Shown here: positions 44,711 through 52,902 of the stretch, piece by piece | Position numbering within the stretch: position 1 is the stretch's first letter | Layout: every line of letters starts with the position of its first letter | Assembly: GCF_003096415.1 (NCBI RefSeq) | Contig: NZ_QEKH01000010.1 | Location: 1 to 64,000, forward strand | Direction of reading: 5' to 3' | Source: Victivallis vadensis | Lineage (GTDB): Bacteria > Verrucomicrobiota > Lentisphaeria > Victivallales > Victivallaceae | DNA: 64,000 nt | The notes under the pieces: generated by a model | Seen by the model: only the letters and a program-made list of their open reading frames with translations | Told to the model about the DNA's origin: nothing | Database searches by the model: none | Position numbers and translations under genes: made by a program

Positions 44711-45496
44711 CTATTTGAGGCGGCGGCGTTCTTCGGAGGACGACAGCTCACGGGCGGCGCGGTTCAGCGACCGGTTTAGCTGCGCGATCATTTCATCGGC
44801 GGGATCGGGGATGAATTCGACCGGTTTTCCGACGAAACAGTCGCGGACGCGGCTCCAGACCGGACGAAGGCGGCGGCGGAGCTGGTCCATTTCCTTGCGG
44901 ACGCCGAGCAGAAGCTGTTGGGGACGGCGGCGCGCGCCGAACTGCAGCGCCAGTTTGTAGTGGTATACTGACGGCCAGTAACGGTCGCTCCGGGCGATAA
45001 CCCGGGCGAGGTAGACCCGGAATACGATGTTCTGCGGGGCCCGGGCGACGATGAAGCGGAAGCACTCCTCAGCCGCTTCGTTGCGGCGGTGGTCCAGATG
45101 GTCGCGCCCTTCCCGGTATTTCATGAAAATTTCGGTCTTTTCCAGATCGGCCAGCAAAGTGGCGAGGGAGGTTTCGGGCGGCGCGTCATTGCCGACGATC
45201 AGCTCTTCGAGAATATCGTCGGCTTCGGAGTCCATCACCGGCTGCTGTTTGCGAAGCTGCCGGGTACGCAGTTGTTCTTCCTCATCCAGCCGGGAGATGT
45301 CATAACGGCGGCGTTTGAGGCCGTCCGAAAGCGTATCGAATGCCTCGACCAGAATCTGGAATTCGCGGGTTTTGACCGGAGAGTTCTGAAACCGGTCGGG
45401 ATGGCACTCCTTGGCCCGCCGGTAATAGGCGCGTTTGATCGCCGCAAAATCCGCGGTGGAAGGTACGCCGAGTATCTGGTAAAGGTCGCCAGTCAT
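44711..45496 (-). CDS. J-domain (DnaJ-like) protein
   Basis: 261 residues. An N-terminal J domain (LYQILGVPSTADFAAIKRAY) includes the HPD motif in CHPDRF. The middle is charged (DEEEQLRTRQL), and the region RRNEAAEECFRFIVARAPQN is TPR-like. No Gly/Phe or zinc domain, so it is a specialised DnaK co-chaperone. GGGAG lies 8-9 bases before the ATG at 45496. It ends 14 bp from convergent lolD. Confidence 0.87.
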   Translation of the reverse strand: MTGDLYQILGVPSTADFAAIKRAYYRRAKECHPDRFQNSPVKTREFQILVEAFDTLSDGLKRRRYDISRLDEEEQLRTRQLRKQQPVMDSEADDILEELIVGNDAPPETSLATLLADLEKTEIFMKYREGRDHLDHRRNEAAEECFRFIVARAPQNIVFRVYLARVIARSDRYWPSVYHYKLALQFGARRRPQQLLLGVRKEMDQLRRRLRPVWSRVRDCFVGKPVEFIPDPADEMIAQLNRSLNRAARELSSSEERRRLK

Positions 45497-45526
45497 GAAA
45501 ATTCTCCCGGAAAATGGTTCAAACGC

Positions 45527-45555
45527 TTGCCATCGGTTCGAAAATCGAGTATAAT
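45527..45555 (+). promoter_or_regulatory. Promoter of the CheY-like gene
   Basis: TTGCCA (45527-45532), a 17 bp spacer and TATAAT (45550-45555). Confidence 0.7.
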
Positions 45556-45603
45556 ATATACGAGGCAAGTGAAGAACGCCAGCGAAGAGGAAAATATTTT
45601 AAA

Positions 45604-46017
45604 ATGAGCGATACCATAAAAACCCTTCCGACCGGTTCGGAAACCATCCTGATCGTGGATGATCACGAAACGATCTGGGATTTTCTGATTGAAGCGCTGC
45701 AGCAGCTGGGCTATTCGGTTCTTTTGGCCGAAAACGGACTGGACGCCGTGGAAATTTACGAGGCGAATCCGAAGGAGATCGATCTGGTGCTGCTGGATAT
45801 GATCATGCCCAAGGCGGGCGGCCATCAGACTTTTTATAAAATCCGGTCGCTTGACCCGGAAGCGAAAATCCTGCTGTCGAGCGGATTTGTTTCGGAGGCG
45901 GAGGTGCATGACCTGCTTCAGCAGGGGGCGTGCGGTTTCCTGCCCAAGCCCCATCGTCTTCCCGCTGTGGCCCGCGCGATCCGGCAGGTGCTGGATACGG
46001 GCCGGATCGCCGGATAA
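45604..46017 (+). CDS. Single-domain response regulator (CheY-like)
   Basis: A 137-residue receiver without an output domain: acidic pair in LIVDDHET, phosphoacceptor Asp in VLLDMIMPK, Lys in FLPKPH. The ATG at 45604 follows a good promoter, with GAGGAAAA about 13 bases upstream. Partner kinase unknown. An HNH gene follows after 7 bp. Confidence 0.88.
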   Translation: MSDTIKTLPTGSETILIVDDHETIWDFLIEALQQLGYSVLLAENGLDAVEIYEANPKEIDLVLLDMIMPKAGGHQTFYKIRSLDPEAKILLSSGFVSEAEVHDLLQQGACGFLPKPHRLPAVARAIRQVLDTGRIAG

Positions 46018-46024
46018 GTTTGAG

Positions 46025-46348
46025 ATGGATGACTGGATTGAGATCAACCGCGACGAGCGGCATATCAAACGGGAGCGTGCCAGGGCGCGCGAATTGCGCA
46101 ATACTCCTTACTATCAGAATTTGTTCCGGCAGGGAATTTGTCACTACTGCGGTAAAAAATTTTCACGGGAAGAATTGACGCTGGATCACATCGTACCGGT
46201 GGCGCGGGGCGGAAAAAGCACGCGCGGCAATCTGGTGGTCTGTTGCCGGGGTTGTAATCAGGCTAAAAAATATCTGACTCCGGCCGAACTGCTCCTGCGG
46301 CAGCTGGAACAGCGGAAACCGGCCGATACGGAGGATGAAAACGGCTGA
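46025..46348 (+). CDS. HNH endonuclease-domain protein
   Basis: A 107-residue protein with CHYCGKKF, LTLDHIVPVARGG and CCRGCNQAKK, i.e. a zinc-binding HNH fold with Cys pairs and the DH metal site. The same small type occurs near stress and housekeeping genes in many bacteria; its target is unknown. Downstream of the receiver gene, probably in the same transcript. Confidence 0.85.
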   Translation: MDDWIEINRDERHIKRERARARELRNTPYYQNLFRQGICHYCGKKFSREELTLDHIVPVARGGKSTRGNLVVCCRGCNQAKKYLTPAELLLRQLEQRKPADTEDENG

Positions 46349-46350
46349 AT

Positions 46351-46396
46351 CGCCGGTTCCGGAGCTTTCCGGCGTAAAAAAATCCGATTTTTTTTG
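46351..46396 (+). terminator. Likely terminator after the HNH gene
   Basis: CGCCGG / CCGGCG stem followed by TAAAAAAATCCGATTTTTTTT. Confidence 0.5.
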
Positions 46397-46484
46397 GTTT
46401 TGGATGAGCATTTTGGCAAAAATGGGTTAAATTACATACGCAAGTGACATTCTGTATCACCAACGTATTGAAAGAGAGTGCAAC

Positions 46485-46574
46485 ATGGGCAACCTGAAAA
46501 AGAAACGTCGCAAGAAGATCGCGAAGCACAAACGGAAAAAGCAGCTCAAACTGCTGCGGCACAAGAAGAAGTAA
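46485..46574 (+). CDS. AURKAIP1/COX24-type 29-residue basic protein
   Basis: A 29-residue peptide beginning MGNLKKKRRKKIAKHKRKK and ending LLRHKKK, the signature of the AURKAIP1/COX24 domain found in small ribosome-associated proteins. Almost half the residues are Lys. AGAGAG stands 6 bases before the ATG and a strong terminator follows. It would be missed by length filters. Likely a ribosomal component. Confidence 0.85.
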   Translation: MGNLKKKRRKKIAKHKRKKQLKLLRHKKK

Positions 46575-46603
46575 GCCGCAGGGAGCGTTTTCCCGAATTG
46601 CGA

Positions 46604-46660
46604 CGCCCGCTTCCGGTTTCTTCGCTGATGCGAACCGCTGGAAACGGGCGCGTTTTTTTT
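46604..46660 (+). terminator. Rho-independent terminator
   Basis: A long imperfect stem (CGCCCGCTTCCGG region pairing with GGAAACGGGCG) with an internal TTCGC / GCGAA pair, followed by TTTTTTTT. It ends the AURKAIP1/COX24 transcript. Confidence 0.7.
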
Positions 46661-46690
46661 ACCGGATACCAGATCAGGGAGATGAGGATC

Positions 46691-48340
46691 GTGACTGAAA
46701 AAGCATGGCTGTTGATGTTGACCGGAATCTGTTGCTGTTCTACCATCTGCGCCGTTCCTCCCGGAGCGGCAATCGCAGCGGACCATCTGCCTGCGGAAGA
46801 GGCGGCGACAGCGGCATTTCCCGGGTCGGAACGGGGTCATAAATTGCTGGCGCTGGAAAGTTACCTGCAAAGCTTCCGCTACCCGCCGAACAGTGAGAAG
46901 CGGATCGAACTTCTGTTGAACGTTCTCGATCAGGACCCGTCCGCCCGGATGCCTCGGCTGATGCTCGGCAAGGCACTGCTCAGCCGGAAACAGGCGGAAA
47001 CTTACGCGCCGCGGCTGCTGCTGATCGCCTCCAAACATGCCGGTTCGCTGGAGCTGGTCAACTTCGCGCTGCAGGTCGCGCGGCGCAGCGGAAAGTTCGA
47101 GAATGCCGAGTATAAGCTGGTGAATCAGGCGTTGAGATCAGTCGGCGATCCGGCTTCGCTCCCGGATTCGGAGCGGTATCTTTATTTGCGGCTGGCGGAT
47201 GAAAAACTCGCGGAATACAAAAGAGAGCGCAATTTTGAAGCGGCGGAACAGCTTCTCGACGGACTGCTGAAGAACGAGCGGTTTCCGGAACAGGACCTGA
47301 TCCGGGAATCCGCCGGGCGTTTCTACCGCTACGCCGCCGACTTTTCCCCGTCGGAACGTCGCTTTCTCGGCCTGCTCCCCTCGCTTCGGAGTGTGTATCA
47401 GGATAAATTCGACCGGATTGCGGCCGAGTTGGCCGAATCGGAGGTCAAGTTGCAGACGGTTCCGGAACTTCGTCGTCGGCTGGCTCTCTATCAGAGGATG
47501 GGATTGTTCGACGATGCGATGCGGATCGCCCGCAGAATCTATGTGATGCAGCCGAATGAATCCAATCTGGCACAGGAGGTCGATTGCGCAATGAGCGCCG
47601 GTCGGTATGACGCGGCTCTGGTGTTGGCGGAGGAGCTGCGCAAGAAATATCCGGCGCTTTCGCGGATCGCGGATATGATCGTCTGCCGTGCGCTGGCCGA
47701 CTCCGGCCGGATTGAGGAAGCGGTGAAATTTCTGGATCAGCTGCCGCCGGGAAAGTTCCGGACTGAGCAGGAGCTCTATCTCTATTTTCAGGGAAGGGAT
47801 TACAAAAAATTCCGCAAGGCGTTCCTGGCTTACGACCATAAAACTCCGTGCAAGAGCCCGGAGCTGCTGACATTCGTGCTGGTTGCGGCGGAAAAACTGC
47901 GCGATCCCTCGCTGCTGCGGCTGGCGGTGGAACGGCTGAAGAAGATCGACCGGCTGGAGGACCCGCTCTTTGCGAATTCGGTCGGATATATCAGCGCCGA
48001 ATTGAATATCGACCTGCCGGAAGCGGAACGGCTGATCCGTCTTGCCGTCGCGGTGGACAGCCGCAACAGTGCGTTTCTGGACAGTCTTGCGTGGGTGCAG
48101 TTCCGCCGCGGCAACCTGAAGGAAGCGCGGAAGAACATCGAACTTGCGCTGAGCTGCCTGGAATCCCCGGAAGACGCCGGAACGATCCTGTTTCATGCCG
48201 GGGAGATTGCGCTTGCCCAGGGAGAACCTGCCGCTGCGCTGGACTATTTCAGGCGGGCGCTCGCTTCGCCGGAGGATATCGAACTCGACCCGGAGGCTGT
48301 CCGGGCCCGGATTGATGAATTGGAGAAAACGCAGCAATGA
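46691..48340 (+). CDS. Exported TPR-repeat protein
   Basis: About 549 residues. A signal peptide (LLMLTGICCCSTICAVPPGAA) is followed by TPR-type helical pairs throughout, such as FDDAMRIARRIYVMQPNES and the last repeats PLFANSVGYISAELNIDLPE and AALDYFRRALASPEDIELD. The GTG at 46691 has GGGAG 9 bases upstream; an ATG at 46682 is an alternative. The last four bases overlap rlmN (ATGA). Role probably a scaffold at the cell envelope. Confidence 0.8.
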   Translation: MTEKAWLLMLTGICCCSTICAVPPGAAIAADHLPAEEAATAAFPGSERGHKLLALESYLQSFRYPPNSEKRIELLLNVLDQDPSARMPRLMLGKALLSRKQAETYAPRLLLIASKHAGSLELVNFALQVARRSGKFENAEYKLVNQALRSVGDPASLPDSERYLYLRLADEKLAEYKRERNFEAAEQLLDGLLKNERFPEQDLIRESAGRFYRYAADFSPSERRFLGLLPSLRSVYQDKFDRIAAELAESEVKLQTVPELRRRLALYQRMGLFDDAMRIARRIYVMQPNESNLAQEVDCAMSAGRYDAALVLAEELRKKYPALSRIADMIVCRALADSGRIEEAVKFLDQLPPGKFRTEQELYLYFQGRDYKKFRKAFLAYDHKTPCKSPELLTFVLVAAEKLRDPSLLRLAVERLKKIDRLEDPLFANSVGYISAELNIDLPEAERLIRLAVAVDSRNSAFLDSLAWVQFRRGNLKEARKNIELALSCLESPEDAGTILFHAGEIALAQGEPAAALDYFRRALASPEDIELDPEAVRARIDELEKTQQ

Positions 48341-49371
48341 GCCGCCCTTTTCTTGTTGGAACGTCGCCCGCTGTGTTGCGCGAATGGGCGAAATCCCATG
48401 ATCTGCCTGCCTTCCGCGGCACTCAAATCGCCGACTGGGTGTATAAAAAAGGGATCGTCGAACCGGAACGGATGAACAATTTGCCGCTGCCGGTGCGGGA
48501 ATTGATCGGAAATGAATTTCTCGCTCCCGGAACCGCGGTGACCGAAACGGCCGGCTCCGGGGACGGTACAGAAAAGCTGCTGCTGACTTTGCAGGACGGC
48601 GAAACGATTGAAATGGTGTTGATTCCGGCGGAGGAGCGGTTGACCTTCTGTTTGTCCACGCAGGTGGGGTGTCCGGTGCAGTGCCGCTTCTGCGCCAGCG
48701 GCCGCGACGGACTGATCCGCAATCTCGCCGCCGGTGAAATTCTGGAGGAGTTCCTGCTCGGCTGCAGTCGGGCGGGCCGCCGCCCGGACAATCTGGTTTT
48801 CATGGGGATCGGTGAGGGACTGCTCAATTTCAGGGAGCTGGCCGCCACGTTGGAGGTGTTGAGTTCCCCGGAGGGATTCGGGATGTCGCCGCGGCGCATT
48901 ACCGTTTCGACCAGCGGCTATGTGCCGGGAATGCTTAAATTCGCGGAACTGGAGCGGGAATTTACTTTGGCGATTTCACTTCATGCGCCGGATGACGAAA
49001 CCCGTTCCCGGCTGATCCCGGATAAGCTGCGGTACCCGGTCGCGGAGATTATGGCCGCCGCCGATCTCTATTTGCGCAAAGCGGGGCGGATGGTCACTCT
49101 TGAATATACCTTGCTGGAGGGATTCAACGATACTCCGCCCCATGCCCGCGCCCTCGGCGCCCTCGCGGTGCGCCACCGTTGCAAGGTGAACCTGATTCCG
49201 TACAATTCCACCGGCGGGGAGTTCCGGCGTCCTTCCCGGCAGGCGATCCGGGAGTTCGAGGAAACCGTGGCGGCCGCCGGCGCGCATGTGACCGTGCGGG
49301 TCGAGCGCGGCGCGAAGTCGGTCGCTGCCTGCGGCCAGCTCCGCACCCGTGCGAAGCACCCGGATTCGTGA
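48337..49371 (+). CDS. rlmN: 23S rRNA/tRNA C2-adenosine methyltransferase (RlmN family)
   Basis: A 344-residue radical SAM methyltransferase. The cluster motif CPVQCRFC is preceded by Cys (TFCLSTQVGC) at the spacing of the methyl-carrying pair, and the second catalytic Cys is in AACGQL near the C-terminus. The SAM motif reads FMGIGEGLLNF instead of the usual GMGEPLLN. All catalytic cysteines are present, so it should be active. Coupled to the TPR gene. Confidence 0.9.
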   Translation: MSRPFLVGTSPAVLREWAKSHDLPAFRGTQIADWVYKKGIVEPERMNNLPLPVRELIGNEFLAPGTAVTETAGSGDGTEKLLLTLQDGETIEMVLIPAEERLTFCLSTQVGCPVQCRFCASGRDGLIRNLAAGEILEEFLLGCSRAGRRPDNLVFMGIGEGLLNFRELAATLEVLSSPEGFGMSPRRITVSTSGYVPGMLKFAELEREFTLAISLHAPDDETRSRLIPDKLRYPVAEIMAAADLYLRKAGRMVTLEYTLLEGFNDTPPHARALGALAVRHRCKVNLIPYNSTGGEFRRPSRQAIREFEETVAAAGAHVTVRVERGAKSVAACGQLRTRAKHPDS

Positions 49372-49389
49372 AAAAATCGGGCAACCCTC

Positions 49390-49417
49390 TTGCAGTTGAA
49401 TAAAAACAGGTTATAGT
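49390..49417 (+). promoter_or_regulatory. tyrS promoter
   Basis: TTGCAG (49390-49395), a 16 bp spacer and TATAGT (49412-49417). I see no T-box leader motif in the short leader. Confidence 0.5.
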
Positions 49418-49471
49418 AAACGGTTCAGGCTTTGAGCCGGAACTTTTAATTTTTAACGTTGTGTTGAGAAA

Positions 49472-50755
49472 ATGAACATCTACCAGGAACTGAAGGCTCG
49501 CGGCTTCTGCTACCAGCAGACCGATGAGGAAGCGATCGAAAAACTCCTGACCACGGAACAGGTCAAGTTTTACGTCGGCTTCGATCCGACCGGCAACAGC
49601 CTCCACGTCGGCCACCTGCTTCCGGTCATGGCGATGCGCCTGATGCAGAAGGCCGGACATATTCCGATCGTTCTGGTCGGCGGCGCGACGGCGCAGATCG
49701 GCGATCCCTCGGGACGGATTTCGGCTCGTCCGATGATGACGCTCGAAACCATCGAAGAAAATGTCCGCTGTCTGCGCAACCAGTTGAAGCGATTCATCGA
49801 CGACGGCGACGGCAAGGCCCATTTCGTGAACAACGCCGACTGGCTGTGCAAGATCGGTTATATCGAAATGCTCCGCGAAGTCGGCAGCATTTTCAGCGTG
49901 AACCGGATGCTGGCCCAGGAATCGGTGAAATCCCGTCTGGAAAACGGCCTCTCCTTTCTGGAATTCAATTACTCGATCCTGCAGGGATATGATTTTTACA
50001 TCCTGAACCGCGACTTCGGCTGCAAGCTGGAAATGGGCGGACAGGACCAGTGGGGCAATATGGTGGCGGGTACCGAACTCGTCCGCCGCAAGAGCGGCAA
50101 CGAGGTCCAGTGCATGACGATTCCGCTGCTGATGAACAGCAACGGGCAGAAGTTCGGCAAAACCTCCGGCGGCACCAACGTCTGGCTGGATGTGAACCGC
50201 ACCAGCGTATTCGACTACTACCAGTTCTGGCGCAATTCGGACGACGCCCAGGTGGAAAAGCTGATGCTCTATTTCAGCCCGCTGCCGATCGACGAGATCA
50301 AGCGGATCTGCGATCCGGCCGGCAATATCAACCGTGCCAAGGAGATTCTCGCCTACGAGGCGACCTGTCTCGCCCACGGCGAAGCGGCGGCGCGGGAAGC
50401 TTTCGTGACCGCCGGCACCCGGTTCGGATTCGCGGACCCGGAGAAAAAAGTGGCCACCACCAGTTCCATTCTGACGGTGGATACCGCGAATGTCCAGGCC
50501 GAGCTGCCGACCGCGGAAATCGACGGCGCCGTGTTCGACGATCCGGCCGGAGTGACGGTGGCGAAGCTGCTGGTTCTGGCGGGGCTGTGCAAAAGCAACA
50601 GCGACGGACGGCGGCTGATTCAGGGAGGAGCTGTTTCGATCGACGACGAAAAGGTGGCCGATCCGGTCGCCGCGGTAACCCGCGACAGCTTCAAGGCGGG
50701 CAGTCTGACGCTGCGCGCCGGCAAGAAAAACTTCCGCCGCGTGATTTTGAAATAA
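49472..50755 (+). CDS. tyrS: Tyrosyl-tRNA synthetase
   Basis: 427 residues. Class I motifs HVGH (GNSLHVGHLLP) and KFGKT (KMSKS equivalent) are present, with the tyrosine pocket GFDPTGNS and QYDF-type helix (ILQGYDFYIL). An S4-like RNA-binding domain closes the protein (GLCKSNSDGRRLIQGGAVSI). Confidence 0.95.
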   Translation: MNIYQELKARGFCYQQTDEEAIEKLLTTEQVKFYVGFDPTGNSLHVGHLLPVMAMRLMQKAGHIPIVLVGGATAQIGDPSGRISARPMMTLETIEENVRCLRNQLKRFIDDGDGKAHFVNNADWLCKIGYIEMLREVGSIFSVNRMLAQESVKSRLENGLSFLEFNYSILQGYDFYILNRDFGCKLEMGGQDQWGNMVAGTELVRRKSGNEVQCMTIPLLMNSNGQKFGKTSGGTNVWLDVNRTSVFDYYQFWRNSDDAQVEKLMLYFSPLPIDEIKRICDPAGNINRAKEILAYEATCLAHGEAAAREAFVTAGTRFGFADPEKKVATTSSILTVDTANVQAELPTAEIDGAVFDDPAGVTVAKLLVLAGLCKSNSDGRRLIQGGAVSIDDEKVADPVAAVTRDSFKAGSLTLRAGKKNFRRVILK

Positions 50756-50779
50756 CCGCTTTTTCAATCGAATTCGGTA

Positions 50780-50808
50780 TCCGGGGATTTTTTCCCCGGA
50801 TTTTTTTT
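50780..50808 (+). terminator. tyrS terminator
   Basis: TCCGGGGA / TCCCCGGA stem followed by eight T residues. Confidence 0.9.
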
Positions 50809-50898
50809 GCCGGTGAAATTCACCTCGCCGCCGCGGTGCGGCTTGAGATTGCCGCGGAATGGCTTATTGTAATGGAAAGCAGCAAGGAGGAAAGGTGT

Positions 50899-51759
50899 AT
50901 GGACTACCGCGGAAAATTCATGGTGAAGCCGGGCGAAGAGGTGAAGCTCTCTAAAATCGATCCGGACGAAACATTCAAAACCGACAAAGACGCGGAAACG
51001 CTGGAGTTGACCGCGAAATACACAAAGGAGCTGACGGAACTTCAGAATCATCTCTATGCGGAAAACCGTCATTCCCTGTTGATCGTACTGCAGGGAATGG
51101 ATGCCGCCGGCAAGGACGGCGTGATCAACCATGTGCTTGCTCCGTTAAATCCGCAGGGATGTCGCTGTCAGCCGTTCAAGGCTCCGACTGAACTGGAATT
51201 GGCGCACGACTTCCTGTGGCGGGTTCACCGCGCGGCGCCGCGCAAAGGAGAAATCGTGATTTTCAACCGCTCCCATTACGAGGATGTGCTGGTGCAGCGG
51301 GTGCACAATCTTGTGCCGAAGGAGGTCTGGAGCGAGCGGTACGAATTGATCAACGATTTTGAAAAGCTGTTGTGGAAAAGTGGAACCACGATTGTGAAAT
51401 TCTTCCTGCACATCAGTGAGGAAGAGCAGCTGAAGCGGTTCAAACAGCGGTTGGAGGATCCGGAGCGCAACTGGAAAATCAGCCAGAGCGATTACTCCGA
51501 ACGGACCTATTGGGATGAGTATCGGAAAGCTTTCGAAGAAGCGCTTTCCCGCTGCAGCTTCAATCACGCCCCGTGGTATGTGATTCCGTCGAATCATAAA
51601 TATTTCCGCAATCTGGCGATTTCGCAGATTCTGGCCGATACCTTGCGGGACCTGGATATGCAGATGCCGCCGTGTAAAGTGGACCTGGAAAAAATCCGGC
51701 AGGAGTACGAACAGGCCGCCGAGACAATCAGACGGAAAAAGCAGTCCGGCCATTTATGA
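50899..51759 (+). CDS. Polyphosphate kinase 2 family protein
   Basis: A 286-residue cytoplasmic phosphotransferase moving phosphate between polyphosphate and nucleotides. Walker A is GMDAAGKDG, the lid begins RLEDPERNWKIS, and Walker B is FNRSHYEDVLV. One PPK2 domain only, in line with the class that phosphorylates nucleoside mono- or diphosphates. AAGGAGG lies 8 bases before the ATG. Confidence 0.92.
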   Translation: MDYRGKFMVKPGEEVKLSKIDPDETFKTDKDAETLELTAKYTKELTELQNHLYAENRHSLLIVLQGMDAAGKDGVINHVLAPLNPQGCRCQPFKAPTELELAHDFLWRVHRAAPRKGEIVIFNRSHYEDVLVQRVHNLVPKEVWSERYELINDFEKLLWKSGTTIVKFFLHISEEEQLKRFKQRLEDPERNWKISQSDYSERTYWDEYRKAFEEALSRCSFNHAPWYVIPSNHKYFRNLAISQILADTLRDLDMQMPPCKVDLEKIRQEYEQAAETIRRKKQSGHL

Positions 51760-51939
51760 AAAATGCGGTTTCAGTGATTTTTCAAGGGAAAAAGGTCAAA
51801 AAACTGAAAAAAGATGCTAAAAAGAGGGAAAAACTATTTGAATTTTCCTGATTCGATTATACCGTAACAAACAGGGAATGAAAGATGGAAAGTCGCCATC
51901 GATCAAAGAATCATCAAAAATAAGGGGATTTTATAGAAA

Positions 51940-52695
51940 ATGGCAGTAGTGTATGGTGCCCTGATGGTATTGGCGTTGATCGGTATGATCATCTGCAGCA
52001 AAAAACAGAAGACCAATCCGGCAATGCAGCCTGTCGCGTTCGTGTTGTTCATCGTCGTGGTGATCGGCGCGATCATGCTTCTGCGTGAAATGAATGTGTT
52101 CGGCGGCAATGATTCGCTGCTGAGCAACGAACTGAAGTTCTACACTTCGCAGGGTAACGAAGTCGGCAAATTCCTGGCCAAGGAAAACGGCGGCAAAAAG
52201 GTTCTCTTTGTGGCCGATCCGGGGTTCGAAACCTCCGACAACATCAAGAGCCTCGTGGATGCGTTCAAAAAGGGGTATGGTTCGGAGAATGTGGTCGTCG
52301 ACACCATTGCTCTGCCGGACGATCAGAAGGACGCTCCGATGCCGCTGTACATGATCATGAAGGCGAAGGATTTCGATGCGCTGCTTGAAAAGCACGCCGA
52401 TTGCCAGGTGGTCGTCACCTCCATCGGTCTGCCGGGCGATGTGAACAAAATGAAGTTCTGGAGAATGGCTGCGGACAAGCGCCCGGCGCTCTTCCTGCTG
52501 GGCCTTCCCTCCGGCCGCATCGACGGTCTGGCCGACCAGATCAAGAAGGGTGTGGTTGCCGGCGTGGTTGTCTCCAATCCGCAGGCCAAGTACGATGTGC
52601 CCGCTCCGAGCGATCCGGCGGAAGCGTTTGCGATCCGCTACATTCTGGTCGACAAGAGCAACGTCGATGCGAATGCGGCCAGCCTGAACAACTGA
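51940..52695 (+). CDS. Membrane-anchored protein of unknown function
   Basis: A 251-residue protein. Two N-terminal helices (YGALMVLALIGMIIC and VAFVLFIVVVIGAIMLL) anchor a C-terminal domain with a Rossmann-like pattern (KVLFVADPGFETSDNIKSLV, then VVVTSIGLPGD, VAGVVVSNPQ). It resembles part of a periplasmic-binding fold but I cannot assign a family. It has its own terminator. The codon use is as strongly biased as in pckG, pointing to good expression. Confidence 0.7.
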   Translation: MAVVYGALMVLALIGMIICSKKQKTNPAMQPVAFVLFIVVVIGAIMLLREMNVFGGNDSLLSNELKFYTSQGNEVGKFLAKENGGKKVLFVADPGFETSDNIKSLVDAFKKGYGSENVVVDTIALPDDQKDAPMPLYMIMKAKDFDALLEKHADCQVVVTSIGLPGDVNKMKFWRMAADKRPALFLLGLPSGRIDGLADQIKKGVVAGVVVSNPQAKYDVPAPSDPAEAFAIRYILVDKSNVDANAASLNN

Positions 52696-52715
52696 TCCGA
52701 CGCATTCCGATTGAA

Positions 52716-52745
52716 AAGCCGAAGGCAAGCGCCTTCGGCTTTTTT
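52716..52745 (+). terminator. Rho-independent terminator
   Basis: AAGCCGAAGGC / GCCTTCGGCTT stem with loop AAGC and a run of T residues. Confidence 0.92.
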
Positions 52746-52813
52746 CGTATCCGGAAAGGGAGCGGATTCCTTATTCAGGCCGTATAAACCGGAAAAATCA
52801 ACCGGAGCGTACC

Positions 52814-52842
52814 TTGTAATGCTACCGGTTCGGGTGTATATT
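52814..52842 (+). promoter_or_regulatory. pckG promoter
   Basis: TTGTAA (52814-52819), a 17 bp spacer and TATATT (52837-52842). Confidence 0.6.
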
Positions 52843-52902
52843 TTAGTGAATATAGAAATTGAAAAGTCCCCAAACCATAATTATCGGAGGAATCAAAAAA
52901 TC

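Noticed and set aside
49372-49471. T-box riboswitch before tyrS
   Set aside because: The leader is under 60 bases from the promoter and lacks the conserved T-box sequence.
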